Notes under the pieces: generated by a model | Database searches by the model: none | Told to the model about the DNA's origin: nothing | The model's input: only the letters and a program-made list of their open reading frames with translations | In this document: piece after piece, positions 1 to 9,167 of the stretch | Position numbering within the stretch: position 1 is the stretch's first letter | Layout of the letters: every line of letters begins with the position of its first letter | Source: Arthrobacter caoxuetaonis | GTDB lineage: Bacteria; Actinomycetota; Actinomycetes; Actinomycetales; Micrococcaceae | Assembly (NCBI RefSeq): GCF_023921125.1 | Contig: NZ_CP099466.1 | Location: 2,914,001 to 2,978,000 of the forward strand | Direction of reading: 5' to 3' | DNA: 64,000 nt | Made by a program: the position numbers and the translations under genes

Positions 1-482
1 GGTTTGGAGTCAGTCTGCCCACCCGTGCCGACCCCTGGAGCCTCGGCAGGGCGCAACCTCCGCAGCACTCCGGTTTGCTGCAGGAGCGAGAAGCGGTCGG
101 GCACGCCCCAGTGCTCGGTGATCTTTCCGTCGACGACCGTGGCCACATCAATGACGGTCAGCTCCACGTGTTTGCCGCTGGGCGGGCCGAAGAACGGCCC
201 GGTGTTGGTGCCCCGGCCGTAGAACCGCACCCACCCGGTGTCGCCGCGGGTGGCCCAGTCTTCCAGGTCATAGGTGAGGTCGGGCATGGCCTCATGGACC
301 TGGCGAATGGCTTCACGGACCCGTTCAAGTGCCGCTGCCCCCTGCCCGTCGAGGCCGAACTGGTGCTCGATGAGGTCAGGAGAGCACAGTTCGTCCACGA
401 TGCCGGTGTTGCCGAGGGAAAAGCCTTCAAAGAGTATCCGCCGCAGCACGCCCACACTTTCCGGCAGTTCGATGTCGTCCAT
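1..482 (-). CDS. SnoaL-like ester cyclase / NTF2-fold protein (3' end cut off by window)
   Basis: The minus-strand frame reads MDDIELPESVGVLRR and stays open to the first base of the window, so the C-terminus is missing. About 160 codons are visible. The stretch with PDLTYDLEDW, WVRFYGRGTNTGPFFG and ITEHWGVPDRFSLLQQTG is typical of SnoaL-like polyketide cyclases/ester cyclases of the NTF2 superfamily, which are small cone-shaped alpha+beta proteins of about 130-150 residues. The substrate cannot be predicted. It lies 49 nt downstream of menC on the same strand. The ATG has no clear Shine-Dalgarno and the frame is open further upstream, so the start is uncertain. Confidence 0.75.
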   Translation of the reverse strand, partial: MDDIELPESVGVLRRILFEGFSLGNTGIVDELCSPDLIEHQFGLDGQGAAALERVREAIRQVHEAMPDLTYDLEDWATRGDTGWVRFYGRGTNTGPFFGPPSGKHVELTVIDVATVVDGKITEHWGVPDRFSLLQQTGVLRRLRPAEAPGVGTGGQTDSK

Positions 483-531
483 GGCCTGAACGATAGGCTT
501 CCCGGCCGTGCCGGGGAAGGCTGTCCCGAGA

Positions 532-1539
532 TTAGGGCTCAGGCGCCCCGATGAGCCGCGAGTACACCCGCTCCAGCCGGTCGATCCACCACGCCGAGCG
601 GGCGGGCGATGCCGCATGGCGCGCCAGCAGCGCCTCGGAAACTCCCGGATCACGCACTGCCAGCACACCGTCGTCGGGCACCAGGGGTTGTTCCGAGACG
701 TCGCCTTCCATCAGCGACAGCGTTCCCAGCCCGCAGGCCCAGGGCAGTTCGGGCAGGGCAGCAGCCAGTGCGACGCCGGCCCTGATTCCCACGGACGTGT
801 CCAGGGCGGAGCTGACGACGGCGGGAAGGCCGGCCTGTGCGACCACGTCCAGTGCCCTGCGCACTCCGCCGAGCGGTGCGGCCTTGATCACCAGGAGATC
901 GGCGGCTTCCTCGCGGGCCACCAGCAGCGGATCGGTTTCCTTCCGAACCGACTCGTCCGCCGCGACGGGCACCGGAACCTCCCGGCGTGCCAGCTCCAGC
1001 CGGACCGCCCGCAGGCCGGGGATGTCCGCTGCCGGCTGTTCGGCGTACTCCAGGCCGTAGTCCGCGAGCAGGGTCAGGGCGTGGACTGCCTCGTCTACGC
1101 TCCAGCCGCCGTTGGCGTCCACCTTGAGGCCGGCCTCCGGCAGCAGGCGGCGCACTTCGGCCACCCGGGCCAGGTCATCGGCCAAGGCCTGTCCGCGCTC
1201 GGCGACCTTCACCTTGACGGCGGGAACGGTACCGAAGCGGGCAAGGATTGCTTCCACCTTCTCCGGCGCCACGGCAGGGACCGTGGCATTGACCGGGACG
1301 CTTCCGCGGACCGGCTCGGGGAAGCCGTGCCAGGCAGACTCGAGGGCGCAGGCAAGCCAGGGTGCTGCCTCACCGTCGTCGTACTCCGGGAACGGCGAGA
1401 ACTCGCCCCATCCGGCAGGCCCCTGCAGCAGCAAGGCCTCGCGGTGCAGGATCCCGCGGAACTTGACCCGCATCGGGAGGGACACAACGTGTGCCCCGCC
1501 GCGCAGGGCGTCGAGGCTCGGAAACGGATTCGGCTGCAC
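532..1539 (-). CDS. menC: o-succinylbenzoate synthase MenC
   Basis: 335 aa, enolase superfamily. It dehydrates SHCHC to o-succinylbenzoate in menaquinone synthesis. Visible signatures are the catalytic-lysine region (AVKVKVAERG, about residue 108), the metal-ligand segment LKVDANGGW (about 140), the EQPAADIPGL strand with the second acidic ligand (about 166), VAADES (about 190) and the second lysine region LLVIKAAPLGG (about 215). The start is GTG at 1539. A TAGGCT hexamer lies 7 nt upstream, which suggests a leaderless transcript. The other men genes of this window (menB, menE, menA) are about 46 kb away. Confidence 0.93.
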   Translation of the reverse strand: MQPNPFPSLDALRGGAHVVSLPMRVKFRGILHREALLLQGPAGWGEFSPFPEYDDGEAAPWLACALESAWHGFPEPVRGSVPVNATVPAVAPEKVEAILARFGTVPAVKVKVAERGQALADDLARVAEVRRLLPEAGLKVDANGGWSVDEAVHALTLLADYGLEYAEQPAADIPGLRAVRLELARREVPVPVAADESVRKETDPLLVAREEAADLLVIKAAPLGGVRRALDVVAQAGLPAVVSSALDTSVGIRAGVALAAALPELPWACGLGTLSLMEGDVSEQPLVPDDGVLAVRDPGVSEALLARHAASPARSAWWIDRLERVYSRLIGAPEP

Positions 1540-1614
1540 GCTTCCCAGCCTACCCGCGCCGGTTCAGCGGCTGCTCACAGCAAACCGCCAAGCACCTGTG
1601 GCAGGCTGGAGGGA

Positions 1615-2511
1615 ATGGATACGCGCAATCTCCTGAACCGACGGGCGCCGGCCAAGCGCCGGGCAGGGCACAATCCCGCCCTTTTCCTTTTCGCGGCGCT
1701 GCTGGCGGCTGCTTGCACCGCCGTGACGTACCTCGGTTTCGTCCGTACCACTACCGGGCAGCTGGCCGATGAGTCCGCCTGGCGCGAGGCGGAAGCAGTG
1801 GCTCCGAGCACCCGCTACCCGGCCTTGGAGATCCTGGACTTCCTGCCGCTGCTTTCGGCGTTTATCGCCCTGGCCGTCATTGTCGCCGTGAGCATCTCCC
1901 GGCGGCGGTTCTCTGTGGCTGTTATCGCCATCGCCACCATGGCCGGCGCGAACCTGGCTACCCAGCTGCTGAAGAACCTGCTGCTGGACCGGCCGTACCG
2001 CGGCGTGATCACCCTGGACTTCAATTCCCTGCCGTCCGGGCACACCACCATGGCCGCTTCCGCCATGGCCGCAGTGTTCCTGGTTTCAGCGCCGCGCTGG
2101 CGCCCCGCGGTTGCCGCACTGGGCGGCACCTACGCGGTCCTCGCCGGCGCGGCGACGTTCTTCAACCTCTGGCACCGCCCTGCCGACGTCGTCGCCGCCT
2201 TCCTGGTGGTCGCCACCTGCACCCTGGTGGGCGGGCTGGTCATGATGCGGACGAACCCTGAGTGGAACACCTTGCCGGCAGGCGGCCGTTCCGGCGGAAG
2301 GTTCTGGACCCGGCTCAGCGCCATTGTCGGTGCCCTGGCCCTCGCGGTATCGCTGGCGCTGTACGCCTACGCCACCTGGGGCAGCGGAATTGCCCTGCTG
2401 GATGACAAGCCGCTGTACTTCGCAGGCGGCCTGGCATTGGTCGTCGGGACCGGTTATGTGATCGCGGCGCTGGGCTCCTGGCTGTTTAGCCAGCAGGCGG
2501 GCGACCGCTAG
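1615..2511 (+). CDS. PAP2-family membrane phosphatase
   Basis: 298 aa integral membrane protein with about six hydrophobic segments. The three-part lipid-phosphatase signature is present: KNLLLDRP (about residue 120), SLPSGHTTM (about 140) and a later histidine-containing block NLWHRPADV (about 185). It probably dephosphorylates an isoprenyl or glycerolipid phosphate at the membrane. The ATG is preceded by GGAGG. The frame is open much further upstream, but that part is antisense to menC and was excluded. It is divergent from menC. Its TAG stop overlaps the stop of the convergent MFS gene within the bases CTAG. Confidence 0.88.
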   Translation: MDTRNLLNRRAPAKRRAGHNPALFLFAALLAAACTAVTYLGFVRTTTGQLADESAWREAEAVAPSTRYPALEILDFLPLLSAFIALAVIVAVSISRRRFSVAVIAIATMAGANLATQLLKNLLLDRPYRGVITLDFNSLPSGHTTMAASAMAAVFLVSAPRWRPAVAALGGTYAVLAGAATFFNLWHRPADVVAAFLVVATCTLVGGLVMMRTNPEWNTLPAGGRSGGRFWTRLSAIVGALALAVSLALYAYATWGSGIALLDDKPLYFAGGLALVVGTGYVIAALGSWLFSQQAGDR

Positions 2512-3749
2512 CCGTTCCCCCCGGCGGCCGAAGAGGGCCGGCCCTTGGGAACGTAGCGCCACAGTACCGCGGCTCCGGCCAGGCCGAGCACCGCCGTCGC
2601 TCCGATGCCGGCCGCGAGCGAGAAAAGGGCGGTGACGCCGGAGAGTATTCCCGGTCCGCTGAGGATGCCGATGTCGGAGAGCAGCCGCCAGAGACCAAGG
2701 AACTGCGGGCGTCCCGGAGACGGGGAGAAATCTGCGCCCAGGGTCATGACGATTCCCGAGCCGATGCCGTTGCCGAAACCGATCAGCAGGGCGGCCAGCA
2801 GCAGTTCCAGCGGACTCGAGGTCAGCGGCAGCAAAGCGAGTCCGGCGGCCATGAAAAGCATGCAGGGAACCGCTACGGCACGGCGTCCGCGCAGGTCCAT
2901 GACCCGGCCCGCAGGATAGAAGATCAGCATGTCGATGCCCGCGGAGATGCCGTAGATAATCGCCGTCTGTGCTGGGTCGATGCCCAGGTGCAGTGCCCAG
3001 AGCGGGATGACCGCCTGGCGCGTGGCCCGGACCGCGGCGATGAGCAGGACGCCGATCCCCACCGTGCGGAAGGTCCGTGAATGGCCGGAGAGGATCTGGC
3101 CGATTGCCGGAGACGCTGCGGCTTCCTCCCCCGGCTCTTCGCGGCTGCGCTGTCCGGGCCGCCGGGGACGAACCGTCAGTTCCGGGACCGTCAGGCTGAG
3201 CAGCCCTGCGCCCAGCGCCGCGGCAGCACCGACCCAGTACGCACCCGGGGTTCCCGCGAAGTGCATCGCTGCCGCGGCGGCGAACGGCCCCATGAACACA
3301 CCGATCCGGTTTGAACCGCCCAGCGTCGAAAGCGCGCGGGCCCGGAAATGCAGCGGCACTGCTTCCGTGACGTAGGTCTGCCGTGCGAGGCCAAACACTG
3401 CACCCGCCATGCCAACCATAAAAACTGCCAGGGCAAAGACCCACAGCACCGGAACCGTGGCGGCGAGGACCATGGCCAGGGCACACCATCCGGCGGCGGC
3501 TACCAGTGCCCACTTTTCGCCGAAGCGGGTAGTGATCAGCGTGGCGGGAACGTTGGTGAGCAGGGACCCGACGCCGGTCAGGGTAATGATGAGCGCGGCC
3601 AGCGCCACTGTGGCGCCCAAGTCCCGTGCGGTCAGTGCGATCACCGGAAGGATCGCCCCAATGGCCGTTCCGTAAAGCACTGTCGGCCCGAAGGCCGGGA
3701 CGGCGATGCCGCGGAGGCTGAAGTTCTCTATTGCTTCAGCCACTTCCAC
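2508..3749 (-). CDS. MFS transporter
   Basis: 413 aa with about 12 hydrophobic segments and the usual MFS loop chemistry (TTRFGEKW near residue 75, RVMDLRGRR near residue 275). The central loop between the two six-helix halves is charged ([16 protein letters not shown]). The substrate is unknown; general drug-efflux or sugar-efflux type. The start is GTG at 3749, inside the 3' end of the upstream hydrolase gene (22-nt overlap), so the two are probably cotranscribed and translationally coupled. A second GTG six bases further in is an equally possible start. Confidence 0.85.
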   Translation of the reverse strand: MEVAEAIENFSLRGIAVPAFGPTVLYGTAIGAILPVIALTARDLGATVALAALIITLTGVGSLLTNVPATLITTRFGEKWALVAAAGWCALAMVLAATVPVLWVFALAVFMVGMAGAVFGLARQTYVTEAVPLHFRARALSTLGGSNRIGVFMGPFAAAAAMHFAGTPGAYWVGAAAALGAGLLSLTVPELTVRPRRPGQRSREEPGEEAAASPAIGQILSGHSRTFRTVGIGVLLIAAVRATRQAVIPLWALHLGIDPAQTAIIYGISAGIDMLIFYPAGRVMDLRGRRAVAVPCMLFMAAGLALLPLTSSPLELLLAALLIGFGNGIGSGIVMTLGADFSPSPGRPQFLGLWRLLSDIGILSGPGILSGVTALFSLAAGIGATAVLGLAGAAVLWRYVPKGRPSSAAGGNG

Positions 3750-4579
3750 CGGGCCAGGGTCCGCAGCCGGGTCAGCAGCGCCCGGGACTGTTCGGGCCCG
3801 TACGGCAGGATGGGGATCGCCTTGGTCATGTCCACGGAGGCCTGGTCCATGGCGCTCCGGGTCACGGCGACAGCGGTGCGCATCTTGTTCATCTGGGTGG
3901 TGACGAAGTCCATGGTGACGGGTTTGCCGTGCCCCGGAATGACAGTCGCGTAAAGATCCTCGAGCGCAGCGATTTTCCCGAGCGTGCGGATCCAGTCCTT
4001 GGGGTAGGAATCCCCGAAATCCGGATCAGCGCCCTCCTCCACGAGGTCACCGGCAAAGACGACGTCCGGTGTTCCCACCAGCAGGTCATGGTCGGTGTGG
4101 CCCCGGCCAAGGTGGAACAGCGTCACGGATATGCCGCCGAGATCCAGGTCCACCGGAGCGCCGTCCACCAGCCGGTTCGGGCCGGCAATCGCGGTGTTCG
4201 CGCCGGAGCCCGCTGCCATCTCGGGTTCGTGCGCCGCGACCGAGGCCCGCTGCAACTCCGCCTCGGCTGCTATGGCCTTGGCACAGCCGCTGGTCGCCCA
4301 GATCTCCTCGACGCCGTTGGCCAGCAGGTAGGCGTTGCCGAAGTAATGGTCGTAGTGCGCATGGGTGTTAACCGCGGTCACAGGCAGGTCCGTCAGCTGC
4401 CGGACCGCCCCGAGGATAGCCTCGGCCTGCCGCGGACCGGCACCGGTATCCACCAGCAGGGCACGTTCGTCCCCAAGAACCAGTCCGGTGTTCATGGCCC
4501 AGCCGGGGTTGGTCCGCACATAAGTGCGCGGAGCTACCTCGAGCCAGTCGCCGGGTATCTGCGGGCTTGTCTGCATCAT
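3728..4579 (-). CDS. MBL-fold metallo-hydrolase
   Basis: 283 aa. The zinc-binding signature [10 protein letters not shown] (about residue 90) is clear. [10 protein letters not shown] (about 155), [15 protein letters not shown] and VIPGHGKPV provide the remaining histidine/aspartate ligands of the metallo-beta-lactamase fold. The overall pattern resembles the glyoxalase II-like or quinoprotein-relay-type subfamilies. The substrate cannot be assigned. AAGGACG precedes the ATG. It overlaps the downstream MFS gene, so hydrolysis and transport may be linked. Confidence 0.87.
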   Translation of the reverse strand: MMQTSPQIPGDWLEVAPRTYVRTNPGWAMNTGLVLGDERALLVDTGAGPRQAEAILGAVRQLTDLPVTAVNTHAHYDHYFGNAYLLANGVEEIWATSGCAKAIAAEAELQRASVAAHEPEMAAGSGANTAIAGPNRLVDGAPVDLDLGGISVTLFHLGRGHTDHDLLVGTPDVVFAGDLVEEGADPDFGDSYPKDWIRTLGKIAALEDLYATVIPGHGKPVTMDFVTTQMNKMRTAVAVTRSAMDQASVDMTKAIPILPYGPEQSRALLTRLRTLARWKWLKQ

Positions 4580-4631
4580 CGCGTCCGTCCTTCGGGTCTA
4601 TGCGCTACCCAACTTACCGTGGAACGGCAGG

Positions 4632-6131
4632 TCACAGGTCGGCCAGGACGCTTCCGGGGTTCTCTATGGCGTCCGCGACGTAACGAAGGAAGCCGCCGGC
4701 CGTTCCGCCGTCGCAGACGCGGTGGTCAAAGACCAGCGTCAGCTCGGTCAGTTTGCGCACTGCCAGTTCGCCGTCCACTACCCAGGGCTTGTCGATGATG
4801 CGGCCGATTCCGAGGATGGCCGATTCGGGATAGTTGATGATGGCGGCACTGCCGTCCACGCCGAAGACTCCGTAGTTGTTCAGGGTGAACGTCCCGGAGG
4901 TCAGTTCGGCGGGAGTCGCAGCGCCGGAGCGCGCCGAGGCCGTGAGGCGCCGGATCTCGGCGTCGAGTTCCCGGGCGCTGAGTTTTTCCGCGTGCCGGAT
5001 CGACGGGACCATGAGCCCGCGGTCGGTCTGCGCGGCAAAGCCCAGGTTGACGCCGTCGAACGAGACCAGCTCGGCATCGCCGTCCGGATTCGGAACGTAG
5101 CGTGTGTTCAGTTCCGGGAAGCGGCGCAGCCCGGCCAGGACGAACCGGGCCAGGAACGCCATCAGCCCGGGCGTGTTCTCCGGATCCCGGCGCTTGAGGC
5201 CGGCGCGCAAGTCAAGCAGTGCGGTGGCGTCGACGTCCACCCAGACCGTGGCCTCGGGGATCTCGGAACGGCTGGCGCTCAGGTTCGCTGCGACCGTGCG
5301 GCGCAGTCCCCGCACCGGGGTCCGTCCCGTGACGGCAAGGCCGGAACGGGCGTCGGTTCCCTCCGCGGGGGCCGAACCTGCCGGGGCAGCTGTCCGGACC
5401 GCGGTGTCCGCCGGGAGCATTTCAGTCGTTCCCGCGATAGCTCGCTCGACGTCGCGGCGCAGCACCAGTCCATCGGGACCGGACCCGTCCAGGTTGCGCA
5501 GCAGCAGGCCCGCGTCACGGGCAAGCTTGCGGACCAGCGGAGAGATACAGCGGGGTGCTTCGAGTGTGGCTACCGCGCTCCGGGACAGGTCACTGGCCGG
5601 CGACATGTCACTGACCGGCCCGGCCAGCGCAGCCGAAGCGGCGGGTACAGCGGAAACGGCCGGGGCAGCCCGGACCGCGGAAGCAACCGGGACCGCGGAT
5701 CCTGCAGTCCGGCGCGGAGGGCGGGTCCGGCGGTTGATGCCGTGTCCTCCGGGAGTTCCATAGCCGATCAGGACGTTGCCTGAGCCGGCACGTTCTTCCT
5801 GCCGGTAGGCTTCACCCGCGGCATCAGCCGGAGAAGGAGCCGCTGCTTTCGCATCGGCGGCGGGAGCCGGCTCGGGAACGCCGGCCACCGCCGTCGTCCG
5901 CACTGAAATCAGCGGCTTGCCGACGTCGATGCTTTCGCCCGCAGCGCCGTGGAGGGTTTCCACGATTCCGGCATACGGCGAGGGAACCTCGACCAGTGAT
6001 TTGGCGGTTTCCACCTCGGCGACCGGCTGGTCGACGGCGATCGTGTCGCCCTCGGCGACGAGCCAGTTCACCAGCTCGGCGTCGGTCAGGCCTTCGCCCA
6101 GGTCCGGGAGCAGGAAGGTACGCACGCTCAC
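4632..6131 (-). CDS. bkdC: Branched-chain 2-oxoacid dehydrogenase E2 (dihydrolipoyl acyltransferase)
   Basis: 499 aa. Domains in order: one lipoyl domain (TFLLPDLGEGLTDAELVNW, lipoylated lysine in VETAKSLVEVPS near residue 40); an Ala/Pro-rich linker; a peripheral E1/E3-binding domain (ISPLVRKLARDAGLLLRNL, about 195-230); and the catalytic domain ending with FDHRVCDGGTAGGFL. The usual HRxxDG active-site motif is present with Cys in the second variable place. The start is the GTG overlapping the E1beta stop as GTGA, with GGAGGAA 5-6 nt upstream, and not the ATG 12 nt earlier. Actinobacteria usually use homodimeric AceE for pyruvate, which favours a branched-chain substrate. Confidence 0.9.
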   Translation of the reverse strand: MSVRTFLLPDLGEGLTDAELVNWLVAEGDTIAVDQPVAEVETAKSLVEVPSPYAGIVETLHGAAGESIDVGKPLISVRTTAVAGVPEPAPAADAKAAAPSPADAAGEAYRQEERAGSGNVLIGYGTPGGHGINRRTRPPRRTAGSAVPVASAVRAAPAVSAVPAASAALAGPVSDMSPASDLSRSAVATLEAPRCISPLVRKLARDAGLLLRNLDGSGPDGLVLRRDVERAIAGTTEMLPADTAVRTAAPAGSAPAEGTDARSGLAVTGRTPVRGLRRTVAANLSASRSEIPEATVWVDVDATALLDLRAGLKRRDPENTPGLMAFLARFVLAGLRRFPELNTRYVPNPDGDAELVSFDGVNLGFAAQTDRGLMVPSIRHAEKLSARELDAEIRRLTASARSGAATPAELTSGTFTLNNYGVFGVDGSAAIINYPESAILGIGRIIDKPWVVDGELAVRKLTELTLVFDHRVCDGGTAGGFLRYVADAIENPGSVLADL

Positions 6132-7216
6132 TGTTCCTCCCACTGGAGTTCGTCAACGGTGTCGAGGATGCGGTCCACTCCGGGGAGGAAGAAGTGCTCC
6201 AGCTTCGGTGCCGGATACGGGATGTCGAACCCGGTAACCCGCAGAACCGGAGCAGCGAGCGAGTGGAAGCAGCGTTCCTGGATGCGGGCGGTGATCTCGG
6301 AAGCGACGGAGGCAAATCCCGGTGCTTCGGAAATGACGACAGCCCGGCCGGTCTTGCGAACGGAGGCACAGATAGTTTCGTCGTCGAACGGAACGATGCT
6401 GCGCACGTCGATGACTTCCAGGCTGCGTCCCTCAGCGGCGGCAGCCTCTGCCGCGGCAAGGGCGGTGGGAACCGAGGGTCCGTAGGCGATCAGCGTGGCG
6501 TCGGAGCCCTGCCGGGCCACGGCGGCTGAACCGATGCCGGCGGCCGGCTGGACAGCGGCGCCGCCCTTGGCGCCGTCGTTCGCCCCGTCCCGCGACTGGT
6601 CGGAGGCCGCACGCAGTGCTGCCAGGTCCACTTCTTCCTTGGTCCAGTACAGCTTCTTGGGTTCCAGGAAGACCACGGGGTCCGGGAAGCGGATGGCTTC
6701 ACGCAGCAGGGTGTAGGCGTCGGCAACAGTGGCCGGCGCCAGCACGGTCAGGCCGGGGGTGTGCGCGTAGTAGGACTCGGAGGAATCGCAGTGGTGTTCC
6801 ACGCCGCCGATTCCGCCGGCGTACGGGATGCGGATGACCAGCGGCAGCTTGACCTTGCCGCGGGTGCGGTTGGACATCTTGGCCACATGGCTGACGACCT
6901 GTTCGAAGGCCGGGTAGGCGAAGGCATCGAACTGCATCTCCACCACCGGGCGCATGCCGTTCATGGCCATGCCCACGGCCATGCCCATGATGCCGGACTC
7001 GGCCAGCGGTGTGTCGAAGCAGCGGTCTTCACCGAAGCGTGCGGTGAGCCCGTCCGTGATGCGGAAGACTCCGCCGAGCGGTCCCACGTCCTCACCGAAG
7101 ACGACGACGGCGGGATCGGCGCCGAGCTCATCGGCCAGCGCTGTGTTCAGCGCCTTCGCGAAGGTCAGGCTGACGCGTGTGTCCTCGGAGGCAGGCGCCT
7201 GTTCCATAACTGTCAT
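6128..7216 (-). CDS. bkdB: 2-oxoacid dehydrogenase E1 component, beta subunit
   Basis: 362 aa. Transketolase-like pyrimidine-binding half of the thiamine-diphosphate E1 enzyme. Signatures are VVVFGEDVGPLGGVF (about residue 35), CFDTPLAESGIMGMAVGMA (about 70), MQFDAFAYPAFEQ, and the C-terminal transketolase domain with LIAYG and RSIVPFDDETI. About 35 residues in the middle (SRDGANDGAKGGAAVQ region) form a low-complexity insertion, longer than in most homologues. It lies 15 nt after E1alpha and is joined to E2 by a GTGA overlap, so the three form one operon. Confidence 0.91.
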   Translation of the reverse strand: MTVMEQAPASEDTRVSLTFAKALNTALADELGADPAVVVFGEDVGPLGGVFRITDGLTARFGEDRCFDTPLAESGIMGMAVGMAMNGMRPVVEMQFDAFAYPAFEQVVSHVAKMSNRTRGKVKLPLVIRIPYAGGIGGVEHHCDSSESYYAHTPGLTVLAPATVADAYTLLREAIRFPDPVVFLEPKKLYWTKEEVDLAALRAASDQSRDGANDGAKGGAAVQPAAGIGSAAVARQGSDATLIAYGPSVPTALAAAEAAAAEGRSLEVIDVRSIVPFDDETICASVRKTGRAVVISEAPGFASVASEITARIQERCFHSLAAPVLRVTGFDIPYPAPKLEHFFLPGVDRILDTVDELQWEEQ

Positions 7217-7231
7217 TGTGCGCAGCGCTCC

Positions 7232-8380
7232 TTAGCCCTGGGTCCGTGCAATTTCGTCCTGCAGCAGGGCGGCCTGCTCGGCCAGCTGCGGGGTGCGCCG
7301 TTCATAGACGTAGTTGAAGAGGTCCATGGGTTCAGGCACGGTGTCGGTGTTCAGTCCGTCGCGGATGAGGGAGGCAGTCGTCTCGGCATCGGCAGCCATG
7401 GCTTCTTCGGCCGCGTCATCCAGCACGCCCAGTCCGCGCAGGTAGGTGCGCAGACGCTTCAGCGGATCCCGCGGTACCCACTTTTCGACGTCGGCCTCGT
7501 TGCGGTACCGGGTCGCGTCGTCCGCGTTGGTGTGCGCCTGCATCCGGTAGGTATGGGCTTCCACCAGTGCCGGCCCGCCGCCTTCACGGGCACGTTCGAC
7601 GGCGGCGCCCAGGACGGCCAGCAGCGCGGCGGCGTCGTTGCCGTCCACCCGCTCACCCGGCATGCCGTAGCCGATGGCCTTGTGCGCCAGGGACGGTGCG
7701 ACGCTCTGGTTCTTCAGCGGCACCGAGATGGCGTATTCGTTGTTCTGGACAAAGAAGACCACGGGAACGTGGAACACGGCGGCGAAGTTCAGCGCCTCGT
7801 GGAAATCGCCTTCGCTGGTGGCGCCGTCGCCGCACATGGCCAGCACCACGGTGTTCTCGCCGCGCAGCTTCGCAGCGTGGGCCACGCCGACGGCGTGCAG
7901 CAGCTGGGTGGCCAGCGGAGTCGCCTGCGGGGCCACCTGGTGCTCGTAGGGGTTGTACCCGGCGTGCCAGTCGCCCTTGAGCAGGGTCAGTACCTGGAGC
8001 GGATCCACGCCGCGGTGGATCACCGCCACGGTGTCGCGGTAGGTCGGAAAGAGCCAGTCGCCGTCGGAGAGCACTGCGGCGGCTGCGACCTGGCAGGCTT
8101 CCTGGCCGTGCGAAGAGGGGTAGACAGCCAGCCGTCCCTGGCGCACCAGGGCGTTGGCCTGGTCGTTGATGCGGCGGCCCGAGACCAGTCCCGCGTAGGC
8201 CGCCTGGAGTGCGTCGCCGTCAGGCAGAGGATATTTTCCGGAAGGCCGGTGGACGCCGTCTGCATCAATGAGCTGGACGGGCTCCGCCGAGGGAAGCATG
8301 GTGGCGGTGCGGTCCTCGTTATCCTCCGGACGCAGGCCCGGGGTGGACCCGGCGCGGGTGTTGCCGGTGGGAATAGTCAT
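7232..8380 (-). CDS. bkdA: 2-oxoacid dehydrogenase E1 component, alpha subunit
   Basis: 382 aa. The ThDP-binding motif is seen as MCGDGATSEGDFHEALNFAAVF...VQNNEYAIS (GDG...NN). Other landmarks are YPSSHGQEACQVAAAAVL near residue 75 and AHTYRMQAHTNADDATRYR, the phosphorylation-loop region of E1alpha. It decarboxylates a 2-oxoacid and acylates the E2 lipoyl group. GGAGG six nt before the ATG fixes the start; in-frame codons further upstream lie in the intergenic region. It is divergent from the Lrp-type gene, which is the usual bkd regulator arrangement. Confidence 0.91.
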   Translation of the reverse strand: MTIPTGNTRAGSTPGLRPEDNEDRTATMLPSAEPVQLIDADGVHRPSGKYPLPDGDALQAAYAGLVSGRRINDQANALVRQGRLAVYPSSHGQEACQVAAAAVLSDGDWLFPTYRDTVAVIHRGVDPLQVLTLLKGDWHAGYNPYEHQVAPQATPLATQLLHAVGVAHAAKLRGENTVVLAMCGDGATSEGDFHEALNFAAVFHVPVVFFVQNNEYAISVPLKNQSVAPSLAHKAIGYGMPGERVDGNDAAALLAVLGAAVERAREGGGPALVEAHTYRMQAHTNADDATRYRNEADVEKWVPRDPLKRLRTYLRGLGVLDDAAEEAMAADAETTASLIRDGLNTDTVPEPMDLFNYVYERRTPQLAEQAALLQDEIARTQG

Positions 8381-8600
8381 GGGTGCCTCCGTCAGCAAGC
8401 GGCGGATGCGGACGGCCCCGTGTACCTTTTCGAGGACCTCCGGCTCCACCCGCACGATGGAATTTCTGTAAGGCCAGTATGGGGAATCGCACCATTCGCA
8501 TCCACCACTGCTCAAAATCCTAGATTTTTTGCACGCCTGACCGTATTGTGATGGACGAGTTGTAAATGTGAGCTGGATTACCATGAAGGACGTAGACACT
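8381..8600. promoter_or_regulatory. Divergent bkd / Lrp control region
   Basis: About 200 nt without a gene between the E1alpha start and the Lrp start. Its middle (8500-8570) is markedly AT-richer than the surroundings, with the runs GATTTTTTG and TATTGTGATGG, which is where an Lrp-family protein would be expected to bind. No single convincing operator palindrome was found, so only the region is marked. Confidence 0.4.
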
Positions 8601-9050
8601 ATGGCGGAGACGCAAACGGCCCTGGATGACATCGACAAGCGGATCCTGGGCGAGCTGACCCGTGACGGACGGGCCTCCGTCAGCGCCGTTGCCGAAGCCG
8701 TGCATATTTCCCGCGCCCACGCCTACTCGCGCATTTCGAAGCTGACCAGCTCAGGGGTCCTCACCCGCTTTACGGCCCTTGTGGATCCGGCCAAGGCAGG
8801 GCTGCGGTCCAGCGCCTACGTCACCCTGAAGGTCCGCCAGCACTCCTGGCGCGAGCTCAAGGAACAGCTGCGCAAGATTCCCGAGATCCACCACATTGCC
8901 CTGGTGGGCGGCTCCTTCGACGTGATCCTGCTGGTCCGGGCCGAGGACAACCTCCACCTGCGCCAGGTGATCTTCGACCAGCTGCAGTCCATGCCCGGAG
9001 TACTGGACACCCAGACGTTCCTGGTCTTCGAGGACCTCGACGTCCGCTGA
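8601..9050 (+). CDS. Lrp/AsnC-family transcriptional regulator (BkdR-like)
   Basis: 149 aa. An N-terminal winged helix-turn-helix (LDDIDKRILGELTRDGRASVSAVAEAVHIS...YSRISKL) is followed by a linker and a C-terminal RAM ligand-binding domain (AYVTLKV, IHHIALVGGSFDVILLV). Full family length. In Pseudomonas and Streptomyces, Lrp-type BkdR proteins control bkd operons. The divergent position here supports the same role, with a branched-chain amino or oxo acid as likely effector (inference). ATG 8601 has AAGGA 10 nt upstream. ATG 8583 in the same frame is an alternative start. Confidence 0.88.
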   Translation: MAETQTALDDIDKRILGELTRDGRASVSAVAEAVHISRAHAYSRISKLTSSGVLTRFTALVDPAKAGLRSSAYVTLKVRQHSWRELKEQLRKIPEIHHIALVGGSFDVILLVRAEDNLHLRQVIFDQLQSMPGVLDTQTFLVFEDLDVR

Positions 9051-9069
9051 CCCTCCTCTTCTATACCCG

Positions 9070-9125
9070 CGAGAGGCCAGTTACGGCTCGTCTCGCGCGG
9101 GAAACGAGCCGCAACTGGCCTCTCG
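9070..9125. repeat. 56-bp palindromic repeat, copy 1
   Basis: Left arm CGAGAGGCCAGTTACGGC and right arm GCCGCAACTGGCCTCTCG, with a 20-nt centre that itself begins TCGT and ends ACGA. It lies between the convergent Lrp and DUF6480 genes and is the only strong hairpin there. Copies with the same left arm and the same total length are at 24837-24892 and 49696-49751. It may serve as a two-way terminator or be a REP-like mobile palindrome. Confidence 0.9.
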
Positions 9126-9165
9126 GTGAGGGGAGGGGAGGTGAGGTGAGGTGAGGTGAGGTGGG
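9125..9165. repeat. GGTGA pentamer tandem repeat
   Basis: A purine-only stretch made of GGGGA/GGTGA pentamers: five consecutive GGTGA-like units follow two GGGGA units, directly next to palindrome copy 1 and ending just beyond the stop codon of the DUF6480 gene. A simple-sequence tract prone to slippage. No coding role seen. Confidence 0.75.
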
Positions 9166-9167
9166 GG

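Noticed and set aside
508..1614. Long plus-strand open frame running in-phase into the PAP2 gene
   Set aside because: It is antisense to menC, has implausible amino acid composition, and the PAP2 protein has its own ATG with GGAGG at 1615.
4524..5783. 419-codon plus-strand open frame opposite bkdC
   Set aside because: Antisense to a clear E2 gene with lipoyl, E3-binding and catalytic domains.
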